Source of the DNA: Collodictyon triciliatum
Taxonomy: Eukaryota; CRuMs
DNA: 55,882 bases
Assembly (NCBI GenBank): GCA_043381765.1
Contig: JBHJMP010000301.1
Span: 1-55,882 of the forward strand
Direction: 5' to 3'
Position 1 is the stretch's first letter. Every line of letters begins with the position of its first letter. A program made the translations under genes and the position numbers. Positions 10,245 to 28,876 of the stretch are shown in pieces. The notes under the pieces were generated by a model, which was not told the origin of the DNA, did not search any database, and saw only the letters and a list, made by a program, of their open reading frames with translations.

Positions 10245-13200
10245 ATGTGTATGTCATTCTACACACCTTACTGCATATTTCATAGCGCTCTGCCCGAAGC
10301 TCCAACAGGAGAGTGCAGGCTTTCTTTTTTCACCAGCTGTGTTGATACCCTTCTCACGACAGCCGACTCGTTGTACGCAATCGCCGTCTTGATCGACGAG
10401 ATCAAACATGAGGATGCGCAGGTGCGCCTCAACTCCGTCAGACGCCTGCCCGACATTGCCAAGGCCTTGGGGCCTGAGCGGTCACGAACCGAGCTTATTC
10501 CCTACCTTCAAGGTTGCACGGTCCTTCAACGTCTATTTGTTTTGTTTTGTTTTGTTTTGTTTATGCTGCTTTGCATGCACTCGCTCTTTCTCACCATCAT
10601 CCCCTCGCTCCGTCTCTGTGTCAGCAAAGAAGAGCATTACTAATTTTACAAAGTATGACTCGGCCAGGAATCCTCAGTATCCCTTTTTTTTTTAACCGAT
10701 ATAGAATTCGTGGAAGATGAAGAGATATCTCTTGCCCTAGCTGAAGAGTTTGGTAACATCATCGAACTCATGGGAGGACAGGAGCATGCAGGCATCCTAA
10801 TGGCCCCGCTGGAATCTCTTGCTGGTGTGGAGGAAAACGCCGTTCGAGAAAAGGTGCGGCCACTATACTGAAAAGCATTTAGATCAGACTGGAGTAGCTC
10901 TAGTTTGATTGAGAAACGTCAGATGTGATGTTTATTTTTCTCCTTTTGAATATCCATAGGCAGTCGAATCCATGTGTAAAGTTATAGACAGACTTTCACC
11001 CGAAGCAGTGACGAGCTCTGTGATACCAGTCATCCAACGCATGTCCACTGGTGATTGGTTCTCCTCAAAATCATCAGCCTGTGGCCTCTTTGCCTCTGTC
11101 TACCAAAAGTCTGGTGCTTCAAAAAACCAGCTCCGAAAGTATGTTCTATCATGATAATTCTAGGACCTCAATAATTCTACATCTAGAATCTCAAAAATAT
11201 CTTAATTTTTCCTTGAAAGTCTGCATAATTTTGCAATATTTATTCATCTTAATATGATAGCATTTTTACTATTCTATGCCAAGACGAAACCCCTATGGTC
11301 AGACGCGCAGCTGCCTCTAATCTCGGAGTATAATATGTTTTCTTGATCATGATTTAGACAATTCATACTGTTCACAGTTCTATGTATTCTCCTTGGACGT
11401 TTACTGGATCTAAGATAGTATACTCAAACGACACAATTTTCTGTATAGAAACTTGCAAAGAAGGTCGAGAAGGAGCATATTAAGGGTGACTTTATTCACC
11501 TGTTAGGGAAGCTCGCCGAAGACGAACAAGATTCTGTCCGCTTGCTTGTCGTTGAAAGCTGCATCTTGATTGGTGAGTTGCTCTCTCCTGAAGAGAATGC
11601 GACATATATCCTGCCCACCATCAAAACATGCTCGGGAGACAAATCATGGCGCGTTCGGTATATGGTTGCTGATCGCTATGCTGATGTGAGTAAACCATTT
11701 TAGCTATATTTGAGCAATTATGGATGCAAACATTATAGAAATTACCATATTTACACGAAACTGTGATGAACAATTAGTTAAGCAAGACCATGGGGCAGCA
11801 AATAACCAAGTCAGAGCTGGTACCTTTATTTGTAAAGTTATTGAGGGACAGCGAAGCCGAGGTCAAAACTGCTGCGGCATTCAAAGGTGTAGTTGGCTAG
11901 TGTTTTAAACACACCACCGAGCTTTTTTCTTCTTTTGGTAGAGATAGTTAGCACGTGATGAGTTTCCTGTTCCATTTACGCTGTTATATTGGCTGGAAAC
12001 TTACCATTTCTTTATGTTACCAGTGGCCAGTTTTGCAGCATCTCTAACACCTGACATCACAATCAAGCACATTATTCCATGTGTTCGAGAACTTGCTGGA
12101 GATTCATCACAACACGTTCGATGTAATGAATCCGTGTCAATTTTTTGAAGTTCGCCCATCATTCGGGTGCTTGTCATGTGCTTAGAATGCATCGCAAGAT
12201 GTAATTATAGCGCACGTTACTGTGTGGATGATTCGTTTTAATTTCTCACATTGGCATTCTTAGCTGCCCTGGCTTCTGTCATCGTCGGGCTTGCATCTCA
12301 CATAAGTCGAGGCAACGTAATAGACACCTTGTTGCCCCTCATCTTGAAGCTTCTGAAGGATGAGTCATCCGAGGTTCGGCTAAATGTTATCTCCAAACTG
12401 GATGCGATGAATCAATCTGTGGGACTGGAGCTCTTATCACAGGTAAATTTCCAACACATAGAAATTTTTATGGTCCTGTGTCCAACCGCTTTTCAAGCCA
12501 TTAAAAGTATGTCGAGGGATTTGAGGTCATAATTCAATGAGGAAAACACAAGTTTTTTTTCTCTTTCTTATAGCTTACCCCGTCTTGTACATATTCGCCT
12601 CTTAATTCTCCACAACCATAACCATATTTTACATCTAGGCTCTTCTTCCAGCTATCGTAGAGCTTGCCGAGGATGGCCACTGGAGAGTTCGATTGGCCAT
12701 AATTGAGCAAATGCCTCTCTTGGCCACACTGTTTGGTGTGAAATTCTTTGATGAAAAATTCAACAACCTCTGCAGTGCGTGGCTGGGTGATTCCGTGTAT
12801 TCTGTCAGAGAAGCAGCTGCTCTAAATCTCAAGAAATTAACTGAGGCCTTTGGTGAGTGTTGAGTCACCCCGATTGACAAGCTTTCAACGATTTATTGGG
12901 CGACTTCCCCTAACTATGATCTACACACGTTAAGGTGTCGAATGGGCTCGCTCGAATATCATACCAAAACTCTTATTGATTTCACAACATCCGAACTATC
13001 TTTTCCGAGTGACCTCTCTTCACGCTCTCCAAGTATTATATTCAGCTGTCACACCCGACATTATCAATAGTTCTCTCATACCTATGTTGGCAAGGTATGC
13101 TGCTTGATTATCGTACATATTGCGAACTCCTTAATTAATGTGACTTCTTCCCACCTAACCTCGTCACGCTTGCTGCAACCTCATAGGCTCGGCACAGATA

Positions 13201-13534
13201 CTATTCCTAACATCAGATTCAACGTCGCCAAAACAATTCAAGCACTCCTGCCTTCTATGGAGCCGTCTGTGGGTGGGTTGTTTATTCCGTTCAGCAGCAA
13301 TATTGAATCAATCATATTATGTGATGCAAACCTAATGCAAGGATATTTCTTCCTGCGCCGAGCTTAATTCATCACATTTTCTGTGCGCAACCGACTCTCT
13401 CGTGGTTTCTGCACAATTTAATTCTTACACATTTCATTTTAGTACTACAAGTGAAACCCATCGTTGGGCGCATGGTGGATGACCCCGACCGCGATGTGAA
13501 ATATTACGGGACACAGGCATACCAGAAATGCTAG
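10245..13534 (+). CDS. PP2A 65-kDa scaffold (A/PR65) subunit, HEAT repeats
   Basis: Thirteen exons join in phase to 574 aa (PR65 is about 590): 10245-10248, 10363-10512, 10705-10853, 10960-11138, 11261-11327, 11449-11685, 11778-11886, 12024-12122, 12264-12442, 12639-12852, 12935-13094, 13187-13272, 13443-13534. The protein begins [19 protein letters not shown], matching the PR65 N-terminus, and has HEAT repeats throughout with hallmark segments [42 protein letters not shown] and [20 protein letters not shown]65 is the scaffold of the PP2A holoenzyme: it holds the catalytic C subunit and a variable B subunit in cytosol and nucleus. The start codon stands in a 4-nt first exon (ATG T) with a good GTATGT donor; an upstream ATG (MPGFP) with a weaker donor is an alternative. 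The stop is TAG. Confidence 0.96.
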
Positions 13535-14685
13535 TGCACCTTGTGACATACACAACGCTTTGGTCTTTGTTGATGGGGAAAAAATCCATCGCCCCTCACT
13601 CAATCATACTGCGACGATTCCATGCACTGCCGATACTTGCCTTTCTTTTTAATGTTATCAAAACCGTGTGTAACGCCCCCATAGCGGAGAATAAAGGATA
13701 AAAAAAAAAAATAAACAAAACATTAATGACGAACGACAGAAATACACGCACCGTGGGTGTCCTGAAAGAATCCGACAATGAAGTCTCCGGGTTCCTTTGC
13801 TTTCGTCCGTGACAGCTAGATGTGCCCGTGGGTTCAGTATAGTCTGATTGCGCCGCGCTGGCCACTCGGAAGGTTGGGCGTGCGGGTTAGAAAGTAAGGC
13901 CATTGACAATCAAATAAAGGAAAAAATAAAATAAGATGTTAGGCCATTGACGAGCATCACAAAGATGCCCATGCGCTTCGCATGAGGTTATTTCATCGGT
14001 TGAATCCCTGAGGGCTATGACCACGACACGAAACACGTTTTGGTCGCCCCCGAGAACGGGCTAATCTGGCGCTCTGTCGGCAGTGATTCAGAAAGACAAA
14101 AATGTATTCAACTGGCTTTTGGAGAGCGCGGATTTAAATAACTGATTGAATGAGAGGCTTCAAGTTTGCTTCGGTTGAAGTAGGTTTTTTCTAATCGACT
14201 TGGTTCTTGAAAGGATTGGTCAGAGAGCGCTGACCCCTATCACCCCCACTTTTCCAAGACATGACCATAATAAACTCACGGCCAATCATGCATAAAACAT
14301 TCTAGCTGCATCACTACCTGTCCATTGTATTTCAATTCATTCAGAGGTATCTTAATAAAAATCGACCACTAATACACATAAAAAACACAAACACCACTCC
14401 ACACCTCACACTCTTTTCTCATGTCTTCTACTCCGAGTAGCTGATTGTCCATTTCTGTGTAATTTGAGCTTAAGCCTCGCGTGTGTTTATCTTTTGGATT
14501 TTAACTTTCATTTTTAAAATATTGCTCGAACTCAAGAGTCTACACTTTCATTCCAAATGCTGGTGGCGGCTACTGGTAGCGTGATTTATGAACAAGCTAC
14601 GTCCTGTCCTTGAGGACTCTACAAGCTTATCTTGACCCTCTGTCGCAGCAGCTCCACAATATCTTTGACTCATATCTCAAAGCCT
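13535..14685. other. Convergent intergenic region, no gene recognised
   Basis: Sequence between the 3' ends of PP2A-A (+) and the LRR gene (-). Only scattered short open frames and an A-rich run near 13700 are present. I see no RNA gene or repeat. Confidence 0.6.
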
Positions 14686-16616
14686 TTAGAAAAGACTGAA
14701 CCTTTGATATTCGAATCTCACACATTCTATTTGATTGTGAGGACTCTCCTCATAATTCAGATTTGGGTTAGGGTTGGACTTGAGTGGGCTAAGAAAATCT
14801 TGATATAAGCCCTCATGTCCAATATTGAATCTAGCGCTTGCCATTGCTTTTCTGTACATTTTGTTGGGGTGATGCATTTGAATATGGATTTCGTACAGTT
14901 GTTTCAAATGATAACTGTGCTATTGATTCCGGGTATGTGAAAGGAAGCGACAAAGTCCACTCCGACATGCTTAGCAGCATGGTGTTTCAGCGAGGTGGAT
15001 TGTTTATTTGTGCACCATTCCAAAAAAAAAAAAAGCATCGCCGCAATGAGTGTCCCATCAGCTCACCACACACAGCTCTGCGTGCCGTATATCCCTCGCC
15101 TTGGTATCTTTGTAATGGTCGTCGGAACCCTCACTCACATCTGGACCTTGCAGCCTTGCATAGAATACTGGCCATTGACATATCTGCATTGCCCAATAGA
15201 AAACATCCAATCAAACCCTTGTGTAAAAATCCGAGACATTACAGGACCAATACAAACCATTCAAACCATTCAAACAAAAGATAAGAAGTGGAAGTTATGC
15301 GACCATCGAGATTACAGCAACCGTCTCACCATGTTGTTTGTACCATCCAGTGCTTCAAGCATGCAGAGTTTATTGATGGTATCCGGAATTCTAGTCAGCT
15401 GGCACATACCATAAAATTTGTCAAAGTGGTGAGTCAGTGCGAATGGAAAGTGAAAAAAACAAAAAAACATCGAGTGTGCATCGTTTTGATACAACCTTGA
15501 TTTTTCTCTACTCTCGCTTATTGTCTTTACACTTATTTTCTTCATCCCATTGTATGTGGTACCTTATTGTTTGAAATGTCTAAGCATCGAAGCGAAGAAA
15601 TAGCACAGACCGACTCGGGAAAGTCGACCAGCTATTGGATGCGCATGGTTATCATTCTCTTCTGTTGACCATGTGTACTCTATTTTACAAGAACGAAGCT
15701 CACATTATTTGCTGCTAGGCACAAGTATGTCATCCTCGTCATGAGTGTCATGGTATCTGGTAGTCTGACCATCTTCATTCCGTACAAACTCAAGCATTCG
15801 TATCGCATTTGTGAGGTGGTAGGCACCCATCCCGTCTGCACAGCAAGGTCAATCTGGACGCATGGTTTCAATACATCGCTCATGGAGGTCTTCAGATTAA
15901 ATGGATTACCGTCTCATACAACTGAAGGTCGCTTATATTCCGCAACGTTTTGTTCCAGCACGGAAGTTTCTTGAGTCCACGCGGCGCCCTTCTGAAGCCT
16001 GGTTTGATACACCCTGCACCCCAGAGGTCTTTCAACTTTATGAGTGCTGTAATCTGGGGCGGGAGCTCCTCTATCTACACATGACCATACCAACTTTTCA
16101 ATAAAATGAATCAACAAGTAAAATGAATCAATAAGTAAAATGATTCCATCAATAAAATGATTCCATAAAAGACTATAGCCCTGAATCAAACATGGGTAAT
16201 ATTAAAAGATTGGTGGTAGCAGAATATACAGGATTCCCCATGACATATAGACGGGTGAGGCTGGTCAGGCATGATATTTCCGGTGGCAGTGCCGATATCA
16301 TATTGAAGTCAACTTCAAATTGCTTGAGGCGGGTCAAACACGATATTTGCGGTGGTAGCGATGCCACCTCGCCTCGGCTTGCGTCGAGATAGGTGAGACC
16401 TGTTAAGCATGATATTTCTGGCGGTAGAGACAAGAGCGTACCGGAGCTGTCGCCAATGTCCAAATGCTCCAAACGAGTTAGCAAAAATATCCCACGCGGC
16501 ATGGGCATTAGGTTTCTTCCGTACAGGTTCAGCTCCGTACGAGCTTGGAGGGCAGTGGTGTCAGAATCTCCCGTGGTTTCGCATAGCGCCTCAAGAAGAG
16601 CGACGTGGTTGGACAT
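14686..16616 (-). CDS. Leucine-rich-repeat protein
   Basis: Seven exons join in phase to 355 aa: 16230-16616, 15910-16074, 15704-15835, 15330-15398, 15139-15183, 15067-15107, 14686-14914. Residues about 35-130 are regular LRRs of the Shoc2/Ras-group type, with repeated LPPEISCLTGLTYLDASRG and LPPQISCLTRLKQFEV units spaced 23-24 residues. Later exons carry progressively diverged repeats (IEELPPQITALIKLKDL, MVRLPDTMTLMTRMTYL, LTRIPDTINKLCMLEAL) and end in a charged tail (EYQRFSLF). LRR proteins of this kind are intracellular binding scaffolds; the partner cannot be read from sequence. The start MSNHVALLEALCETT is preferred over an upstream in-frame Met at about 16730 because the segment before it looks like leader sequence. 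Several introns end one LRR cleanly. Confidence 0.82.
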
Positions 16617-17351
16617 GGTGAGGAGCTTCAGAGTGTTTGTGAGTTTGGTGTGTATTGGTGAGATACGGGGCACTGGGTTGTCTTGGAAAAGCGCTTCGCA
16701 TATGAAGCCAGAGCACTGTTTGGTAGGCACAGAGTTGTGCAGGTTGGAATAGCAAATGACGAGGAATGATCGAACACACGCACTGACGTGTCTTTGGTTG
16801 TAGAATGAATATGTCGTTCAGTGGCGGGTATTTGACAGGAATGGTTGCAAGTGCGGAAGGCTTTGGGTGGAGGATTGACAGGTGCAAGTGTATCGCAAGG
16901 GAAAGGTGTATTGTGGGTGTAGACATTTAGTCTTTTTTGCAGCAACAACCTTTTTTTTTTCCATAATCGCAGCCAAACGCTGAATAATAAGGGAACGGGT
17001 ATTGTTAAACCGCGAATAATTTAATGGGACACGTGCAAATCATCGGAATTATACCAAATATCCCACCAAAAATACATTTAAACAATTAACAGATAATGCT
17101 TTCTTAATTAAAGTCTACGATATTCATCTGCTTAGGAATTTCCAAAGCCATATGGATATTTTTTTTTTAAAAATAAGGCTGTGTGTAGTGCGTGTTGGCG
17201 CATTATTAATTTGTGAAGTAAGATGCAAGAATCTGAAACTAGATAAGATACGGGGGCATGGCGATAAGACTAGGTAAACGAATTGATGAGGTAGGTAGAG
17301 TCAGCGGTAGTAATAAACAACAGAGAACTTTGACGGAACTTGTAAATAATA
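16617..17351. other. Intergenic region upstream of LRR gene
   Basis: About 735 bp between the LRR start (-) and the 3' end of the next minus-strand gene. It is AT-rich from about 16950 on, with T runs. No gene is recognised. Confidence 0.55.
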
Positions 17352-17987
17352 TCATGCTTTGGAGTTGGAGGGGGCTGTGATGGGTGGCAACACCGAGAAA
17401 GGGGCGCGGACCTTCGGCTGTGCAAGGGCAGGAAGATAATGACCAGTCTCTGCTGTGCGAGTTGCGATAAAGTGCTCCCGTCCAGCAGACTTCTTGCGAA
17501 GCAGACTTGTGGAGCTCCCCGATGATACAGCCATCGAGTGAGCTGATGAAAATGGCGTGTGGTCGGATGGGCGATTCGGTGTTTGAAGAGAGTTCGGTAG
17601 GACCCGAGGACCCGAAGATGTCTGTGTCTTTGTCGAAGGTACCAAATCTGTGTTGCGGTCAATTGAGAGTACAGTCAAGTCAAGTAGCTCTTCTATGGAC
17701 TCATCCAGTGAATCTGTCGGCGATTGGCAGTAGCTGTGTGTGAATAAGAGTGTGAGCATATATGCTGAAGAAAAGTCGAATGGTGATGTGGTGGGTGTAC
17801 ACACACAAAACCCTTCAAAAATTATGAAGGTTTTCATTTTTCTATTTTGAAAACCCGCAATTATAGATATTTATTTATCAGTATGATGATACCTCGCAGA
17901 AAAGGTTGCTTCGTCTTGTGTATTTATTGATGGTTCTCTTGTATCATGCTCGTCTGATACGCCAGAAACACTCGACTCACGGGACAT
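17352..17987 (-). CDS. Small Ser/Thr-rich, probably disordered protein
   Basis: Two exons (17893-17987, 17352-17733) join in phase to 158 aa starting MSRESSVSGVSDEHDTREPS. The protein is acidic near residues 35-50 (SLDESIEELLDLT), then Ser/Thr/Pro-rich with SSGSSTSLLRKKSAGREH and a C-terminal proline patch (APFSVLPPITAPSNSKA). No folded domain is recognisable. The open frame continues upstream of the chosen Met to an acceptor-like TTTTAG, so an additional 5' exon is possible. It was tested as the 3' part of the neighbouring ankyrin gene, but that gene closes with its own stop at 18098. Function unknown. Confidence 0.6.
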
Positions 17988-18097
17988 GAGTTGAATTTGG
18001 CTGGGTTTCGACTAAAATCATAGTGCTTCAATAAGAAGAATCGAAGAGAAACGTATTAAATGATTCTACTGATCATTTCAAAGAGACGGATAGTGAA

Positions 18098-21996
<3,899 letters not shown>

Positions 21997-23244
21997 GCTC
22001 CATCACGCCCTCGATCGGTTGGCTCCTTTCATTCTTTTCTTTTTTTCTTTTCTCTCTTTTTTTTCTTTTTTTCATTTTCCCTTTTCTTTTTTCTCTCTCT
22101 GTCTGTCTTCCTTTTTGTTTTCTTTTCTCTCCGCCTTCCCTTTTTTCTTTTTCCGTTTCTCTCTTCATCTTTCGTTATTTTTCTCTTCTATTCAACAGTC
22201 CCGCACTTGCTGCTCTTTGCTGCGGCGCTGGTGCTGTTGTGTCCTCGCGATGTGGTTCGCTTTGCCACTGCCCGTCACCGACCTGCAATATTCTTTGCTC
22301 GGTCCATATTTGGAAAACCCTTCTGCTTTACTTCATTTGGCCAAATCCTGTGTGAGTGAATTTGCATTGTACATAACTTCTTCCACATAAGGGATAGGCG
22401 ATTTCGAGAGTCCAGGTGTCTGATTTCGGTGTATACAAGCCATTCATGGAAGATATGCAGATATTTTTCAAGCAAAGCAGATGTGCGTTTCTGCTTTGTC
22501 AACCCTTGTATTCAGAATACATTCTTATAGACAGCCTGATGCATTTTAGAATCTAGTGCATCTACGTGCGCGAACAGTGGGGTGTAAGAAATCGATGCTT
22601 TTATTTCTGAAACCCAGTAGTGCGGAAAATGGTTATTTTCTTTTTGGGCTTCAGTCACTCGTTATGTACGGAAAACAATTGAAAGTGATTACCTGTAAAG
22701 TTTTTTTAACCAAGTTCTCTATAACAGTATGGAAAATTGTTTCTTTAAAAAAAAAAATATCCACAGACGGTCAATCCACGTACAATCGGTGAATAAAACA
22801 TACAATTACATTTGGAAAAAAAGGCCTACAGGATGCATCTAGATACAATGAATCCATAGACAATAAGAAACATCTTACTCAATAATAGAAATTTATTTTT
22901 TCCCAAAATTTAAAATCTATGCTGTTAAATTACAGCATATATCTGATTATTAAACTAGAACTTCATTTACATAATCATATTTCTTCACCCGGTGGGATAA
23001 TGTACGTATAAACCAACTTACCTCGAAAATTCAACTTGAACTAGTTCATTTTTTTTCACCTATGAAAAAAAAAACCATTTTAGAATATTGAAGCATTTAA
23101 GATTCTGAAAGTCGATTTTTTTGAAGAAAAAAAAAGACAAAACATGCAAACCAATAATGTTTTAATCAACATATTTTACTAATAATTCGAAATAATCAAG
23201 AGTATTCCAGTAAATTTCATCAGAAGACTTTTTGTTGGATACCC
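21997..23244. other. Divergent spacer between ankyrin gene and ankyrin-rhomboid gene
   Basis: About 1.25 kb between two divergent start codons. The part nearest the ankyrin gene is GC-rich, then comes a T/C-rich tract (22030-22200), then AT-rich sequence. No gene, RNA or named promoter element is recognised. Confidence 0.5.
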
Positions 23245-25886
<2,642 letters not shown>

Positions 25887-27008
25887 ATACTCGGCATATC
25901 AACCCAGCGGAAAACAAAGATTACTCACCGACCAGAGCTTTCGAGGATTTTCATAGGAATGCAAACCTATGACATTATGATTAAAAACTTCTTACGTTCT
26001 TCCTATGAACTTAAACATATTCCTCTTGAAAGACGTTCTTTCATTTGATTAAAGTCTGCAACGTTACATCAAAATAAACACAAAAACTCTAAAAGTAAAT
26101 CAAAGTGAAGTAAGGGAATTGAAAAGTTCATAAGGAAGGCACTGCAATAAAATATTATAACGTGAATCTAATTAAATTTGAAAGGTTTATCCTTTGGCTA
26201 TCGTGCATCTAAAAGGTAGTTTCCACGTTTCTAATTGACTTCCAGGGCTCTTCTACTTTGTCTAAAAAGTTCAATTCAATATATCTGTCGTCTTTTTGAA
26301 TCAAGAATTACTGAAAGGAAAATCATGGTCTATGAAATTTAACAGAAGCATTTTCGTACATCATTCAACAGAGCTTCATACGCTTTAAAAAAACCTTCAA
26401 AGCAGACAAAAAGAAAAAGTGTGTACAAAGCGCAGGTTCACCTGGCAGAGGAAATGTGCAGAGGTTGGTTTTTATTTTTTTTTTTCCATTAGAGTTACTT
26501 ATTGATTATCTACTCGTAGTTTAACTCTGATAAACTTGCTTTTACAAAATATTAATTATATAATATATTGAACAATAATAATTACACGTGAAACACACGT
26601 TATTTAATGTTACAAATATTCCGTAGATGCAAGTTAAGTATATGAAAAGTTTTCGATTTTTGTGGGAATCTTAATTTGTGCCGATAATTTAATAGCTAAC
26701 GCATCACAATAGCCAAAAATTTATTATAAAATCTAGAAGGTCTATATGGTTCAACATTTTTAAAAAGCTTACTCTTACGGATGCTATATTGCATAGGTAT
26801 CTTATTTGGAAAGAAATCCGTCAATACAAACGAAATATTGTTTTTTTCTTCTTTAATCTTTATTGGTGCCTTTTCTTTCAAAACTATCCTCAAAATGGGT
26901 CATGAAAATGACTCAAAATTTACTTCCAGGATAAACTTTGTAAGAGTTAGTGAGACCAGAGTGGAGGTGGCATTGAGCAGATGAGTGTGACAAACCAACA
27001 GAACCCAT
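25887..27008. other. Convergent intergenic region, no gene recognised
   Basis: About 1.1 kb of AT-rich sequence between the 3' ends of the rhomboid (+) and C2 (-) genes. Short open frames near 26700-26980 lack any domain. Confidence 0.6.
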
Positions 27009-27958
27009 TTAGTCCATGAATGTTGTTTGTGTGAGATAAGCAGGAGAGTCGTCTGTGGTGGTGACCTCTAATCCGGTACTACCTTCTTGCTCCATTATAT
27101 TTTCAGCCTGTACATTTATTGTTGAACGCAGCATGATGCTGGTATCCTCAACTGCTGTATAATTCATTGCCATTTGTTCTGGGGGATTAAACGGGAGTCT
27201 TGAAGATGAGGCCTGCATCGGGGGTGAAAAAACTGAAGGAGGAGTGTAATCCTATGGAGGTAAATGATATATCATACGATCAGATGATGATAAAAGTGAA
27301 TTCAACAAAAAGAATTCGTTAGTTTTTCTTCTCCAATCTGACATATAAAATAGAAATATTTGCAAAGAGCGTGTTTAACTATGCTGTTGTAAAGGGAATA
27401 AAGAGAATATTGTCACTGCGTACAGAAGAGGTGAAATCCATTCGTAAAAGGAGAGAACCAGCATGAGCACCCTTTGCATCGATCATTCCAACCCATAATT
27501 CTTTGTAATCACATAGCATAGTAATAGGACAGACGAACGAACCCATTAGGTCGTCGATAAACATGTCACTGTCCATCACTGATATTGTAATGTTCTTGTG
27601 AGCGGACTGCGGTGGGATATATCTGATTGTTATTGAAGTAAACGTTGAGCTGAGCTGATGGAGGAAAATATTATCTTAAACATGATGGCTTAGTCAATCT
27701 TCTGTGTTGGTGACTACTATATTGTTTTTTTTTCTGTGAAATGGAGAAAAATTGGCATGGAGAAATAGTTCCTTACATATTTGCAGTGAAATCGAAATTG
27801 GGGTTTCTCCCTCCACTCGGAATAACCTTTGACTTGTAAACACTTTCAAATTTGACTACTGCATAAGGATCCTCCTTGACTAAGGCGTCGGATGTACGAA
27901 TTCAGGAAATACAGAGAAACAGAAAATCAGTTCTGATGGACAAGGTGCATTTTTTACA

Positions 27959-28049
<91 letters not shown>

Positions 28050-28321
28050 GCATGCTGCTCATATGAAAATAAAGAAAGCAAGCACGAAGTAAAGGCTGGA
28101 AACCGCGAATGAAGATATCAACAAACCAAAAAACTCTGTTCTGGGCAAGTCCTTGGCTCGCACGACTATTAGTTGTGTATCAAATTTAGCCTTGGGGCTT
28201 GATTCACCAAATAAGATAAGAAAATGAACTCTACGGTGGCCGAGGACAGAAGAAAAAAGCAAGGCAAAGCAAGGCAAGCTTTGATCCGCGTACCAGTCAC
28301 TTTGAGCTGACCATGTTCCAT
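27009..28321 (-). CDS. Single C2-domain protein
   Basis: The C2 sandwich is built from exons in which strands follow in order. The first holds AKFDTQLIVVRAKDLPRTEFF (about 28120-28200). The second holds VKEDPYAVVKFESVYKSKVI and RNPNFDFTAN (about 27785-27885). The third holds YIPPQSAHKNITISVMDSDM, then IDDLMGSF and LWVGMIDAKGAHAGSLLLRM (about 27425-27650). The last exon (27009-27250) is a Pro/Met/Glu-rich tail without a fold. The joins FF|V and AN|IY are phase-consistent. C2 domains bind phospholipid, often with calcium through Asp residues in two loops. The second-loop DSD..IDD pattern is present; the first-loop Asp set is only partly visible, so calcium dependence is uncertain. The start MEHGQLK at 28321 fits the reading frame with a weak donor and is tentative. 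No transmembrane segment is seen. Confidence 0.8.
27958..28048. repeat. Perfect ATT trinucleotide array in C2 gene intron
   Basis: About 30 perfect ATT units in the first long intron of the C2 gene. On the transcribed strand it reads AAT, opposite in orientation to the arrays in the ankyrin gene. Confidence 0.95.
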
Positions 28322-28365
28322 TTCCGAGGCACTTTTCGCTTTGCTTTTACCTGTGTGTTATTTTG

Positions 28366-28400
28366 TCCGGGTTAGTCCGGGTTAGTCTGGGTTAGCCCGT
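28366..28400. repeat. GGGTTAGTCC short tandem (three to four units)
   Basis: A short imperfect ten-base tandem lies just upstream of the C2 start (the gene reads away from it). It resembles telomere-like GGTTAG only superficially. Confidence 0.6.
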
Positions 28401-28876
28401 GCTCAGTCGTGGCGAGATCCTCTGTCTGGCATCGGCGCAGCGCCGCCCAGAGCAGGTCTCAGAACTGGGACAACTTTCAGATACGGATCGGACTGGGCCA
28501 ACCCGAGCTATTTGGTCGGCTGGGAGCTTTTCTTATACGAGTCCCTGGCAGGATTCATTGAATAGCCCCATATGCAGCACTCCACAATAGTATTAGATCT
28601 GAGATGGCATTTACCTTTATGTGGCATTTGCTAGTGCTGTCGCTTCCAGTGCCCTCATCGCGTTTGTGGTTGATATTGTTTACACTCTTATGATATTACA
28701 CTGGAAGACAAACAAAGAATAAACGCTATTATCTGTTAACTGATTTATATATGTCGTGTTATTTTAACTTGAATAGGCGTCAGTGTACATGATTGGTTTT
28801 GTTATTTTGTATTCTGTCAGGAAGAAGGCAAGAAATGAGTCAAGGTTGAAAGAGGATTGAATGTATGCACATTTAT

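Noticed and set aside
17352-18012. These exons as the 3' end of the neighbouring ankyrin gene
   Set aside because: The ankyrin gene closes in phase with its own TAA at 18098 and no usable donor precedes that stop.
28366-28400. Interstitial telomere sequence
   Set aside because: The unit is GGGTTAGTCC in only three to four imperfect copies; it does not match a telomere repeat.
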